This document shows positions 24,620 to 32,863 of a DNA stretch of 64,000 nucleotides, piece after piece; position 1 is the first letter of the stretch; the number at the start of each line of letters is the position of its first letter. Below the pieces are notes generated by a model. That model made no database searches. It was not told where the DNA came from and saw nothing but the letters and a program-made list of their open reading frames with translations. The stretch is from Anaerocolumna xylanovorans DSM 12503 (GTDB taxonomy: Bacteria; Bacillota; Clostridia; Lachnospirales; Lachnospiraceae). The position numbers and the translations under genes were made by a program. Location of the stretch: NCBI RefSeq assembly GCF_900143645.1, contig NZ_FRFD01000007.1:143438-207437 (forward strand). The letters run 5' to 3'.

Positions 24620-26222
24620 CGTCGTTCTCCTTTTCTGTTTTTTCTTCCGCCGGTGAATTCATGGTCGTAGAAAGTCCGGCTTTTTCCATCAGATCTTTTT
24701 CACGGGCAAGCTGTGAAACGTTACTTTCAAAATCTCCGCCCGTCATTTCGATCGTTTCCTTCTGTCTGGTTGAAATTCCTATGTTGATACGTTTTTCAGC
24801 GGCGGAAACCTCTTTCACCGGATCAAGCATTCCCTGGGCTGGCCCGTTCCACTGGGCGCCACAATATGCTTTCTTTATCATCGGATCCAGGAAAAAACCT
24901 GGCGCTTTGATTCTTCCGGACGCGATCGCTTCCGTAAGGAATATTTCATAAACCGGCTGACATAAATCAGCGGCTAACCAGCTACGTTTCATTTTAAAAG
25001 CCTTCCAGGCTTCCAGAAGCGCCGCACGTGAAGCCGAATAACTAGAACTGAAATGTTTTGTCAGTAATTCGACCGGGATTTCAAGGGCGGCGCCGATGTA
25101 CTTCGCAAGCGCGGTTGTGAATGCGTCGAAGTTTGTTGAAGGGCGCTTCGCGTCCGCGATTTCGATTTTTTCGCCAGGTTGAAGCATGTTTACCATGCCA
25201 GGGCCTAGTTCGTAAGAAGAATCATCGTTCGTCATTCTGTCTTCGTCGTCTACCACGCCAGTAAATCCGGTTTCTGTTGTTCCGTTTTCCGATGTAATAA
25301 AAACTGTGAAGAATCCGTTGATAACAGCGGCCATCATTTCAGCTTCGCTATACCTTGTTAATTGTTTCAGTGCTTCGATAACCGGCGCCAAATACGGAAC
25401 GCCGCGGTATTGTTCCGGACGTTCTGTTTCGTAGATCATTAAAACGTTCGGTGTCCCGGTCTTTTCTCCGAACGCCTTGACACGTGACCACTTCTTCGCC
25501 GCCCGAAGGTTGCTGTTCGGATATGTGGAACAAACATGATAAGCGACAACCCTTCCGTTGTCGTCTACCTCTACGCCGTTAAAAATGCGATTCTTTGTGT
25601 TCTGATCTGTCGCGAACAGATTCACATTGTTTCCGGTCGAATGCGGTGTAGAAATACGATCTGATTCGATCAGGTGGACGCGTAACCCGTAAGGGAAAAA
25701 GCTGTGTTGTCTGTCGTATTCCATAAGGACGCAAGCGTCGCCATTCATAAGCCAGGACATACACGCGGTTTGTTGTATCTCGTAAAAATTGTTTGTTCTG
25801 GTTGAATCACAAAACTTTGAATCCGCCCACAACTCAAATTCACGTTCCGCCGTTCTTTGCCATTGTGCGGCTTCTTCCGCCGACATTCCAAGGAATTCAG
25901 AATCAATCGTACTTTTCAGCCGCAATCCCTGGCCGACAATGTTTGTTCGGTTTGTCTTAATTGCCGAAGCCGCGATCGGTGCCGACATGTAAAGGCTTCT
26001 TGATCTCTGTCGCAACGTCGGAAGGTTCTTGTCAATATCTTCCTGGGGCGAAAGGCTTCGCGCCGCCCACCCACGCATTGAATTTTTTGATCTGGAAGCG
26101 CCTGATTCATCGTAGCCGGAATTTTGAAACGAGCGGATCATTTCAAGTTTCATTCTGCTTTGCTGGCGTCGTAATGCCGACGTAGGACTGACGGTTTCGA
26201 CCATTTTGTCAATAATATTCAC
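24552..26222 (-). CDS. Portal protein (lambda gpB family)
   Basis: The 556-aa protein matches the lambda-type portal: RSRSLYMSAPIAASAIKTNR, a block with WADSKFCDSTR, and SYSASRAALLEAWKAFK. The C terminus is highly charged. It forms the dodecameric DNA gate and head-tail vertex. It lies between the gpW-like and protease genes. Confidence 0.95.
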   Translation of the reverse strand: MNIIDKMVETVSPTSALRRQQSRMKLEMIRSFQNSGYDESGASRSKNSMRGWAARSLSPQEDIDKNLPTLRQRSRSLYMSAPIAASAIKTNRTNIVGQGLRLKSTIDSEFLGMSAEEAAQWQRTAEREFELWADSKFCDSTRTNNFYEIQQTACMSWLMNGDACVLMEYDRQHSFFPYGLRVHLIESDRISTPHSTGNNVNLFATDQNTKNRIFNGVEVDDNGRVVAYHVCSTYPNSNLRAAKKWSRVKAFGEKTGTPNVLMIYETERPEQYRGVPYLAPVIEALKQLTRYSEAEMMAAVINGFFTVFITSENGTTETGFTGVVDDEDRMTNDDSSYELGPGMVNMLQPGEKIEIADAKRPSTNFDAFTTALAKYIGAALEIPVELLTKHFSSSYSASRAALLEAWKAFKMKRSWLAADLCQPVYEIFLTEAIASGRIKAPGFFLDPMIKKAYCGAQWNGPAQGMLDPVKEVSAAEKRINIGISTRQKETIEMTGGDFESNVSQLAREKDLMEKAGLSTTMNSPAEEKTEKENDDEDNEKKQNRKSDGTDNGDGDE

Positions 26223-26242
26223 TTTTAATCTTCACCGCCTTT

Positions 26243-26476
26243 CTAAATGTCGCGTGGAACTAGGCGAAAAGCCTTATTTTTTCCGCCGCCTTCCATCAAT
26301 GTAATTTGTTTTTCAAGGTCTTTTATTGCGGCCCTGATAGAACCAAGATCAGCCCTTTTCAGGCTCTTAGTTCCGATTGTGTATTCCTGGTTAAGAAGAA
26401 CCGCTTCTTCCGCCTTATAATACATTTCCAGACGGCTTTTATATCTTTCCAGCCGTTCCTTCTGTAATTGATTCAT
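26243..26476 (-). CDS. gpW-like head-tail joining protein (77 aa)
   Basis: A short helical protein (KSRLEMYYKAEEAVLLNQEY, then LKRADLGSIRAAIKDLEKQI) between terminase and portal, where lambda has gpW. It matches the small DUF6148/gpW-like family. It probably stabilises packaged DNA at the connector. Confidence 0.8.
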   Translation of the reverse strand: MNQLQKERLERYKSRLEMYYKAEEAVLLNQEYTIGTKSLKRADLGSIRAAIKDLEKQITLMEGGGKNKAFRLVPRDI

Positions 26477-26488
26477 AATATCACCGCC

Positions 26489-28414
26489 TTACAACTGAAC
26501 GCCGCGGCTTACGGTGCCAGTTCTTCGTTTTGGTTTGTTTTTTGCCGGATTCTTTTTCATGTAGTTAATGCCGGCTTTTATTTTTGTTTCCAGGACGTCC
26601 CAGTCTGGGCGAAGTATTTCCGCGGCGGCCGTTGAATAATTTCGAAGATCCAGCGGTTCGTTTCTGGTTCCTGATTTCTTCACCCATTTAATAACCGGGC
26701 GGCCGTCTTTCAAATGAACGACGCGCTGTTCGCTGTTTAGTCCTTTTATGTAGGTTTCGTTATATCCGCGATCCGCATTGATTGGAAAATGACAATAGCC
26801 CGGCCCTTCATCGACTGTTTTTAATCGCGTCATAAGGATTTCTTTTCCACTGTCAACGCCAAGCATAAAGACTTTGACTTTGTACTGGTTATTTGTTGAC
26901 AATTTATGAATTAAAGGAATACCAGGGCCGCCCATTCCTTTGATTCCGTAAATCCTTTTATTCTTTTTTTCCATGCGTTTCAGGAATTTATAACATTGTG
27001 TTGTGAAATGTCCGCCGGTATCTATGCAAGTGCAAGCGATCAGAAGCGACGATCCGGAAAGAAAGAAAAATTCTTTTGCAAGATATTCTTCCAGTTTGTC
27101 CCAGGTTTCGTCTTTTTCAAGATCTCCGAAAATCTTTTCGTACTTAATACCCCAAGATTCGTAACCGTGGCCCCAGCCGGTGACTTCCACTTCGAAACGG
27201 TCGTCCTGAACGTCAACGCCAGCGGTAAGAAGAAGCGTTCCTTCTGGAAGTTCCGCTTCGTATCGTTCGCGCCTTGATAACAAAGTATCATCGTCGGCAC
27301 TGGCGCCGCGTTCTTCCCAGGTTTCCCCAAGCGAAGTATTTATCCAGGTTTTCATTTTGTTTATGTCGCCGTTCACTTTAAGATCGTGTTGTGCGTCTTT
27401 GAATTCCCTGATTATTTCGTCCCAGTGTTTCCAGGGCGAAGCTAATTCGTTTAGGTGGAAGGATCTTTTTCTTTTATTTTCCGGATATTTCGCGGCGTAT
27501 TTTCCTTTTCCTTGTTTCCAGTCTGTTTCGGAAATATGTTCGCCGCAAAATTTACATTCCATTGTTACATCGGAAAAGTGGATCCGCCCCCATTCGAACG
27601 GCTGATATTTGCCGCAACAAGGACACGGAACATTCCATTCTTCCATTGAACCGGTTTCGAATTCACGTTCAATCTGACTTTCGCCTTTGATTGTAGGTGT
27701 TGAAACCTTAATTTTTTTTCGATTCCAGAAGGAAGTTGTTCTTTTCTCCGCTAATTTGATCGGGTTTCCTTCTGTTCCAGCGCTGGCCGGGTATCTGTCC
27801 GTTTCGTCCATAAGTACGATTCGAATAGGACGCGACGCCAGGGACGCCGGGGAATTTGCGCCGGCTAGTGTAATATGTCCACCAGGAAATTGTTTGTGAA
27901 GAATTGTGTTTCCTGAATCCCTGGATCTGGAATCTTTGACTTTTCCGTTAAGCGCTGGCGTGTCCCTAATCATCGGCGCAAGTCTATCTTTCGAAAATGT
28001 CTGCGCCATTTCGATAGTAGGGTTTACAACCAGGATCGGCGCCGGATCATAGTCGATATAATATCCGATTATGTTCAAAATCAATTCTGTTTTTCCGACC
28101 TGTGCCGAAGACATGATAACAACTTCTTCGCATTCCGGATCGTTTACCGCGTCAAGAATTTCTCTTTGATACGGTGCGCGGTCAGTGTTCCATTGTCCAG
28201 GTTCGGCGCTACTTTCTGCCGAAAGCCTTCTTTCACTGTCGGCCCACTGGCTAACAGTCAGGATCGGCGGCGGCGAAACGACGTTCGCTATATCCTTAAA
28301 CAGCTTTATTGTTTTATACTCGATCTGTAAATCCTTCGATCGCTTTTTTACGACGACCGTATCTTCCGCAATCGCGGCCGATTGTTCAACTGAAATCTTT
28401 TTATCAATACCCAT
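26489..28414 (-). CDS. Terminase large subunit (GpA family)
   Basis: ATG 28414 is preferred (GAAGGTGA upstream); it overlaps the end of the small subunit gene. The ATPase domain has Walker A SSAQVGKT (about 102-109) and a DETDRYP Walker B-like block. A four-cysteine zinc-binding set (CPCC and CKFC) and a nuclease domain with GVDVQDDRFEVEVTGW follow. It cuts and pumps phage DNA into proheads. The GpA type, with a Nu1-like partner, implies a cos mechanism. Confidence 0.95.
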   Translation of the reverse strand: MGIDKKISVEQSAAIAEDTVVVKKRSKDLQIEYKTIKLFKDIANVVSPPPILTVSQWADSERRLSAESSAEPGQWNTDRAPYQREILDAVNDPECEEVVIMSSAQVGKTELILNIIGYYIDYDPAPILVVNPTIEMAQTFSKDRLAPMIRDTPALNGKVKDSRSRDSGNTILHKQFPGGHITLAGANSPASLASRPIRIVLMDETDRYPASAGTEGNPIKLAEKRTTSFWNRKKIKVSTPTIKGESQIEREFETGSMEEWNVPCPCCGKYQPFEWGRIHFSDVTMECKFCGEHISETDWKQGKGKYAAKYPENKRKRSFHLNELASPWKHWDEIIREFKDAQHDLKVNGDINKMKTWINTSLGETWEERGASADDDTLLSRRERYEAELPEGTLLLTAGVDVQDDRFEVEVTGWGHGYESWGIKYEKIFGDLEKDETWDKLEEYLAKEFFFLSGSSLLIACTCIDTGGHFTTQCYKFLKRMEKKNKRIYGIKGMGGPGIPLIHKLSTNNQYKVKVFMLGVDSGKEILMTRLKTVDEGPGYCHFPINADRGYNETYIKGLNSEQRVVHLKDGRPVIKWVKKSGTRNEPLDLRNYSTAAAEILRPDWDVLETKIKAGINYMKKNPAKNKPKRRTGTVSRGVQL

Positions 28415-28961
28415 CGTCTTCACCTTCTACATATTCATCGCTATAAAAGGCCTTCGGATCGTAATCTTTTAATTCGTTCAGCGCGTCGTTTACTTCTTCC
28501 GTCAATTTGTCCTTTATATATCCGGCGTCCCGATCTTCCAGGACTGGCGCAACCTTCGAAGGAATGTTCATCATTCTTGTTTTGAAGGCGGATAACATAT
28601 CAGACATGACGGCTTCAACGTCTTGCGCTTTGTGAAGTTCTCCTTTCATGGTCTGTAATTTCAATTCGGAAATGTGGCGCTTTACTCTTTCGTGAAGCGC
28701 TTTTTCTTCGTCAATGTCCAGTTCACCGTCGGGATTTTCTTCGTTGTTGCTGTCAACGGCCAGTTTTAACGAAAGAATGTAATTCTTCAATGATTCAACC
28801 AGGTTGTAACGGCCTTTCGCCGCCCTGGAAATAATACCTTCTTCCGCCATCTGGCGAATTCTTCGGTCTGTTACTCCGAATATGTTTCCAAGAACCGCCG
28901 CCGATACGGTCAAACTGTCTACGTCTGTAACCTTCGCGGATTCGGTTTCACTCTTTGCCAT
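28404..28961 (-). CDS. Terminase small subunit (Nu1-like)
   Basis: ATG 28961 has AGGGGTGATAAT upstream; an earlier in-frame start lacks a site. The N-terminal winged HTH (LGNIFGVTDRRIRQMAEEGI) is of the Nu1/MerR-like type that recognises the packaging site. A coiled helical region and an acidic tail follow. The DNA just upstream contains candidate binding repeats. Confidence 0.88.
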   Translation of the reverse strand: MAKSETESAKVTDVDSLTVSAAVLGNIFGVTDRRIRQMAEEGIISRAAKGRYNLVESLKNYILSLKLAVDSNNEENPDGELDIDEEKALHERVKRHISELKLQTMKGELHKAQDVEAVMSDMLSAFKTRMMNIPSKVAPVLEDRDAGYIKDKLTEEVNDALNELKDYDPKAFYSDEYVEGEDDGY

Positions 28962-29317
28962 ATTATCACCCCTTTTCTGGCCCCAAATAGGAAACGGCAA
29001 CTTCTAACTTTTTTTGTCTGGCTCTAGGAAGATTTTGGGCTTCGCTTACCCGCAAAGAAAAAATTTTCGCCAGAAGAACCTAAATTTTCCGGGCGCTTTT
29101 TCTCGAACACTCGTTCATTCCGGGCGTCGCCGGCTCTCTCTTACTTACTTGACATATCTTGTAATTGTGTCAAGTCACTTGTGAAGTGTTTTCTTTCATT
29201 AAAGCGCGAACTAAAAGTCTATGCTCCATTTGTCACGCGCTCATTGTGTCAAGTCATGGGCGCACGAAGATATGACTACCCTTTATTTGTCTGTCATTAA
29301 GCCAATTAAAAAGACTA
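28962..29317. other. Gene-free 356-bp region, candidate packaging (cos) site
   Basis: No gene is visible on either strand. The 14-mer ATTGTGTCAAGTCA occurs twice as a direct repeat (29164..29177 and 29243..29256), 79 bp apart, and TTGACATATC precedes the first. Position immediately upstream of a Nu1-like small terminase gene is where lambda-type phages carry cos and its terminase-binding R sites. The cut site itself cannot be identified by eye. Confidence 0.5.
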
Positions 29318-29878
29318 TCATCGGCCTGTCTTCTTGAATGATAGGTTCCTGATAGCCTTGTCTTTATTGTCCTGGTTAATGCCAATGTATCGAAGTGTGA
29401 CACTTATGTCGGAATGATTGAAGATCTCCTTCAATGTCACTGCGTCGTGTGTCTGCTGGTACATGTGATAACCGAATGTCTTTCGTAGTGTGTGGGTGCC
29501 TATGTTATCCATACCGAACACATGAGCCGCGGTGCTTAATATATTATAGGCTTGCTGGCGGCTGATAGCTTTATTCGGATAGTTAGGCGATTTGAATAAG
29601 AATTCGAAATCCTTCTTCCCTTTTATGAATTCGGTGATGATAGGTTTTAATTCGCTGTTCAATGGGAATTTCTTTTCCTTCCCGGTTTTTTCTTCTCGGA
29701 TATAAACAGCGTCTTTTTCCCGGACGTCCCTAACGCGGAATAAAAGAATATCTGATATTCTCAACCCGGTATAAATCCCGAACATGAACATTACATAATC
29801 ACGTTCGTTATTCGATTTCAGATAATCGGCCACGTCCATAACCAGATTCATGTCACGAATTGGCTCGACTGTATTCAT
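29318..29878 (-). CDS. Small tyrosine recombinase next to terminase
   Basis: ATG 29878 (GGGGGTGTGGTG upstream) gives 186 aa. The catalytic domain is complete: TGLRISDI (Arg 40), HTLR (His 129, Arg 132), HSDISVTLRY (His 155, Tyr 164). It lacks most of the N-terminal core-binding domain. Recombinases of this kind recur just upstream of terminase genes in Firmicutes phages and are not the integrase. It could resolve phage multimers or act on a site in the adjacent non-coding DNA. The true integrase is at 46321. Confidence 0.85.
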   Translation of the reverse strand: MNTVEPIRDMNLVMDVADYLKSNNERDYVMFMFGIYTGLRISDILLFRVRDVREKDAVYIREEKTGKEKKFPLNSELKPIITEFIKGKKDFEFLFKSPNYPNKAISRQQAYNILSTAAHVFGMDNIGTHTLRKTFGYHMYQQTHDAVTLKEIFNHSDISVTLRYIGINQDNKDKAIRNLSFKKTGR

Positions 29879-29962
29879 CACCACACCCCCATTCTTCCAT
29901 AGAAAAAGCGCCACCTTGCGGCGACGCGATTTCAAAGGTTCTTTGATTCACTTATCAACGAT

Positions 29963-30025
29963 ACTATAATAACACGGAACGACACGACATTTCCACGACA
30001 TATTTTACGACATAAAACACGACAT
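29963..30025 (-). promoter_or_regulatory. Likely activator-dependent late promoter with four direct repeats
   Basis: Four copies of ACGACAT (minus: ATGTCGT) start at 29984, 29995, 30007 and 30019, 11-12 bp apart and so on one helix face. They lie just upstream (minus strand) of a TATAGT -10-like element (29968..29963), and there is no TTGACA-like -35. This is what an activator-dependent late promoter would look like. The ArpU-like regulator is encoded immediately upstream. Confidence 0.55.
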
Positions 30026-30117
30026 TCGAAAATGTCAGTTTTTTCGATGAAATAAAGGTTTTTGTCAAATCTATGTGTTCGAAAAACGTGAAAAAATCTG
30101 TTCAAAAAACTTTCATT

Positions 30118-30573
30118 TTACATAAGGCCTTTGTCCTTCATATCGCTTTCAATTCTTTGAACCTGGCGAACTGATAAAGACATTTTATCGGCCGTTTTTG
30201 CTTGCGTCATTTTCAAAATAACGCGGTTTAGATAGATTTGCGCTTCATATCCGGTCAGATTTTCATAAATCTTTTGGATCTGGCGTTTACTTCGACGAAG
30301 TTCTTTTCGTTCTTCGGTCAAGGTTCGGATCCGTTCTTCGTCCAGCTTCATCATTTCCAATCCTTCAAGAAATGAAATATGTACGCCAGGCGCGGAATCT
30401 CTGGAATAGTCCAGGCCGCCGACTTCGTTCGGGCCATACCAGCCACACATTTTCTTCGCTTTTTGAATTGATCTTCGGTGATTCTTAATTTTTTCGCTAC
30501 ATAGCATAATTTGAAGGTCAATTTCTGTAAAAAGGTTCCTTTCTTCTCTGTCATTAGACGGTTTCGCTATCAT
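30118..30573 (-). CDS. ArpU/sigma-70 region 4-like late regulator (151 aa)
   Basis: A long helical N-terminal half is followed by a sigma region-4-like HTH at the C terminus (LNRVILKMTQAKTADKMSLS, then VRQVQRIESDMKDKGLM). ArpU-, RinA- and similar regulators with this layout switch on late operons in Firmicutes phages. It is the last gene of the early operon, just before the late promoter. An inverted repeat overlaps its own promoter region. Confidence 0.8.
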   Translation of the reverse strand: MIAKPSNDREERNLFTEIDLQIMLCSEKIKNHRRSIQKAKKMCGWYGPNEVGGLDYSRDSAPGVHISFLEGLEMMKLDEERIRTLTEERKELRRSKRQIQKIYENLTGYEAQIYLNRVILKMTQAKTADKMSLSVRQVQRIESDMKDKGLM

Positions 30574-30591
30574 TTCCAGCTTCCCCTTGAA

Positions 30592-30614
30592 ATTATATCA
30601 ATGTGTGATATAAT
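30592..30614. promoter_or_regulatory. Perfect 9-bp inverted repeat before the late regulator gene
   Basis: ATTATATCA, spacer ATGTG, TGATATAAT. Each arm contains a TATAAT read outward: one toward the regulator gene on the minus strand, one toward the plus strand. For the plus strand, TTGAAA (30587..30592) is 16 bases before TATAAT (30609..30614). It looks like an operator coincident with divergent -10 elements. Confidence 0.55.
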
Positions 30615-30628
30615 TATTAAAGGTTAAG

Positions 30629-30664
30629 GGCGGAAAAGCTGTGAAAAGCGTTCCGTCTTTTTAT
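30629..30664 (+). terminator. Rho-independent terminator on the plus strand
   Basis: GGCGGAA pairs with TTCCGTC (one G-T pair) and is followed by TTTTTATTTT on the plus strand. No plus-strand gene precedes it. With the promoter-like element at 30587..30614 it would define a transcript of only about 45 nt. On the minus strand no T-run follows. Confidence 0.5.
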
Positions 30665-30714
30665 TTTACGTTTTTTGTTATGTAAAGTCAACCTTTATCA
30701 ATACATTTTAAAGT

Positions 30715-31056
30715 TTAATTTTTCACATATTCCGTTATCTTGTCACAATTCTTATTGAACTGACATTTATCACAAATTTCGTTCATTTCTTCTTCGTCTG
30801 AACATTCACAAGGCCATTTACAAATATTATCGCAAACATAGGATTTTGTAAGTTCCAGAATGTCGCCGATCCTTCTTTTGTCATTCTGTACTTGCGATAA
30901 TTTTCTGGACTGGAAGAAATACATTCGTTCCAGGTTCATTCGTTGTCTTTCCTTGAATTCTCGTTTTTCTCTGATAACGCGCGCTATTCGAAGAATAATC
31001 ATTGTCGTAACAAGTGACACGACGAAGCATATAAAGCCTATTTTAATATTTTGCAT
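30715..31056 (-). CDS. Single-pass membrane protein with cysteine cluster (113 aa)
   Basis: One N-terminal transmembrane helix (about 6-26, IGFICFVVSLVTTMIILRIA) precedes a basic cytoplasmic region and a C-terminal cluster of six cysteines (C..CKWPCECS and CDKCQFNKNC) suggesting a metal site. It is one of the small early genes; function not recognised. Confidence 0.65.
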   Translation of the reverse strand: MQNIKIGFICFVVSLVTTMIILRIARVIREKREFKERQRMNLERMYFFQSRKLSQVQNDKRRIGDILELTKSYVCDNICKWPCECSDEEEMNEICDKCQFNKNCDKITEYVKN

Positions 31057-31058
31057 TT

Positions 31059-31550
31059 CTATTTTCCTTTCTTCCCGTTTATCACCCTGGCGGCAGATCT
31101 AAACATCATAAGCAACATTTCAGAAACCGGACGTTCTCTGTCTTTCCTGGCTGATTTCTTTACTGACTTTAAGTCGTACCATTCGCCGCAATAATGTAGC
31201 CCGTCAGGAACCAGGACGCCGACCTTGTAAGAAATTTCGTTCTTTACTTCTTCGAACACTTCTTCTGGCATGATGTAGTAGTTAAAATCTCCGATGAAGT
31301 TATGTCCGTTCTTCGAATGGAAATCTTCGACCGACGATTTTACTTCGTAGCAATAGAAATCGCCTTTTTCTATTCCTGAAATTGTATTATTTACCGGCTT
31401 AAATTTCATAAAATCAACGCGAACCGAATGTGTGGTCGCGTAGTCGAAAGTGACTTCCGCGGCCATATAGATTCTAGAATCATTATTCGGATTTATGTAT
31501 TTTTCAGCCGATAGCGATAACATTTTCGTTATTTCTGGCCTTTTACTCAT
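31059..31550 (-). CDS. MmcB-like / PD-(D/E)XK-type nuclease-fold protein (163 aa)
   Basis: The order VRVDFMKF, CYEVKSSVEDF, then GDFNYYIMP fits an MmcB-like protein with the restriction-endonuclease core (acidic residue, then E-x-K). Such phage proteins are annotated as DNA-repair or nuclease-related. It lies in the early operon with SSB and HNH genes. Catalytic activity cannot be judged from sequence alone. Confidence 0.6.
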   Translation of the reverse strand: MSKRPEITKMLSLSAEKYINPNNDSRIYMAAEVTFDYATTHSVRVDFMKFKPVNNTISGIEKGDFYCYEVKSSVEDFHSKNGHNFIGDFNYYIMPEEVFEEVKNEISYKVGVLVPDGLHYCGEWYDLKSVKKSARKDRERPVSEMLLMMFRSAARVINGKKGK

Positions 31551-31719
31551 AAAATGGTTCGTCCTTTACCTGAATTTTGCAATCTTCCCATTCGGCGCCG
31601 CAATGTCCGCAAACAAGGAACCCTTTTTCTTCATAAGGACTTTGAACAGCGCTTGTTGAATCGCAATATTTACATTCCCAGTGATAACCAGGTTTAATTT
31701 TTATTTTATTCATCGCCAT
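31543..31719 (-). CDS. Small zinc-ribbon protein (58 aa)
   Basis: Start ATG 31719 overlaps the stop of the upstream gene (TAATATGG). Two CxxC pairs (CKYC and CGHC, about 24 residues apart) form a zinc ribbon. Probably DNA- or RNA-binding; function unknown. Confidence 0.65.
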   Translation of the reverse strand: MAMNKIKIKPGYHWECKYCDSTSAVQSPYEEKGFLVCGHCGAEWEDCKIQVKDEPFYE

Positions 31720-31720
31720 A

Positions 31721-32011
31721 TTACACAAGTCCGCCTTCCTTCGTTTCTGTTCCGCCTTCAAGTGCTACTTCGAATAATTTTTCAAATGGTTCACTCCAAT
31801 ATGGATCACCGGTTTCCTGATCTGCTTCTTCTGTCAACTTTTTTGCTATCCATTCGGCGAATTCTTTTTGTTTTCCTCTTTTTACCTTCGATTCATCGTA
31901 ATTGTTCGGGCTTCCCTGGAATAAAAAAGCAATGTCTTTTATGCTGATTTCCATTTTCAGCTTTTTGTCGTCTACGCTGATTTTCATTACTTGTTCATTG
32001 TTCTTATACAT
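31721..32011 (-). CDS. Phage protein of unknown function (96 aa)
   Basis: Acidic, helical, with a good ribosome binding site (AAAGGTAAAAATC). The middle (KRGKQKEFAEWIAKKLTEEA) is amphipathic. It sits in a dense early operon. No family recognised. Confidence 0.65.
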   Translation of the reverse strand: MYKNNEQVMKISVDDKKLKMEISIKDIAFLFQGSPNNYDESKVKRGKQKEFAEWIAKKLTEEADQETGDPYWSEPFEKLFEVALEGGTETKEGGLV

Positions 32012-32016
32012 GATTT

Positions 32017-32238
32017 TTACCTTTCTTGTACTCTCGACAAATATGTTCCGTCTGTATCTTTGAATATCTCGACCGGGAAAGCCAGCGCTTCAATCGTTCC
32101 CATAAGGACGGCGCCGGCTGGTATTTCGTCAGTCGGATAAGATTTCAGGTATGCCGCTTCAAGTTCTGGATCGTTATTATTTAACGGTTTTAATTCCTGG
32201 AACGTCTGATCTTCTGTTCTGCTTGAATTCTTTCGCAT
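32017..32238 (-). CDS. Phage protein of unknown function (73 aa)
   Basis: Starts inside the 3' end of the preceding gene (49-bp overlap), with AGAAGGGGGCGG upstream of ATG. The C-terminal part (AGAVLMGTIEALAFPVEIF) is a short beta segment. Function unknown. Confidence 0.6.
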   Translation of the reverse strand: MRKNSSRTEDQTFQELKPLNNNDPELEAAYLKSYPTDEIPAGAVLMGTIEALAFPVEIFKDTDGTYLSRVQER

Positions 32239-32567
32239 CTTTCCGCCCCCTTCTCAAAACAATATTTTCTGAATTCGTTATCTGTGAACTGAATTCTTTC
32301 AGGAAGAACACATCTGACGGTTCCATCTTCGAATTCAACTATTGCCATTGTAAATTTTAATTCGCCGCCGCTATGTCCGCCAACCATAGGACTAGGCGAA
32401 ATAATTTCGCTTTTATCTATCCACTTATGGAACAACGCCATTCTCTTATTTTTCCCAGGCAATTCAACAATGCAAGTTCTTAAATTTTCTTTGATCTGTA
32501 AGGGCATAAATGAAATCATTTCTTTTTCTTCTGGCTCTATAAAACCGCCTTTACTGTATTTTTTCAC
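32190..32567 (-). CDS. Phage protein of unknown function (125 aa)
   Basis: Mixed alpha/beta, with TMAIVEFEDGTVRCVLPERI near the C terminus, reminiscent of small nucleic-acid-related phage proteins. It overlaps the upstream zinc-finger gene by 4 bases and the downstream gene by 49. Function unknown. Confidence 0.65.
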   Translation of the reverse strand: MKKYSKGGFIEPEEKEMISFMPLQIKENLRTCIVELPGKNKRMALFHKWIDKSEIISPSPMVGGHSGGELKFTMAIVEFEDGTVRCVLPERIQFTDNEFRKYCFEKGAERCERIQAEQKIRRSRN

Positions 32568-32863
32568 GTTTCCACCTTTCTAACGTAACCGAATGCCCCG
32601 TGTGACAAAAAGAACGCTTCGGTCGCTACTTCGTCAATATTTCCTTCTTCCTGGTGCTTCTGGAAGCATTCTTCCGCTTTTCGGATTGCCGCTTCCTTTC
32701 CCCGGGCTTTCACGTTCCACCCAGCGCCGCATATTTTACAATATACGATTTCATTCACCTTGATCGGGTGGCTTGTGAAATGTTTATACACTTTTTGGCG
32801 GTCTGTGTGATTATATCCGCAAACCGGACATTCGTAATAAGTGACTTGAATTGTCTTTTTCAA
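32564..32863 (-). CDS. Zinc-finger phage protein (99 aa)
   Basis: CPVCGYNHTDRQKVYKHFTSH is a C2H2-like finger, and a second pair (CKICGAGW) follows. Probably a nucleic-acid-binding accessory protein. It overlaps the HNH gene by 4 bases (ATGA), suggesting coupled expression. Confidence 0.7.
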   Translation of the reverse strand: MKKTIQVTYYECPVCGYNHTDRQKVYKHFTSHPIKVNEIVYCKICGAGWNVKARGKEAAIRKAEECFQKHQEEGNIDEVATEAFFLSHGAFGYVRKVET

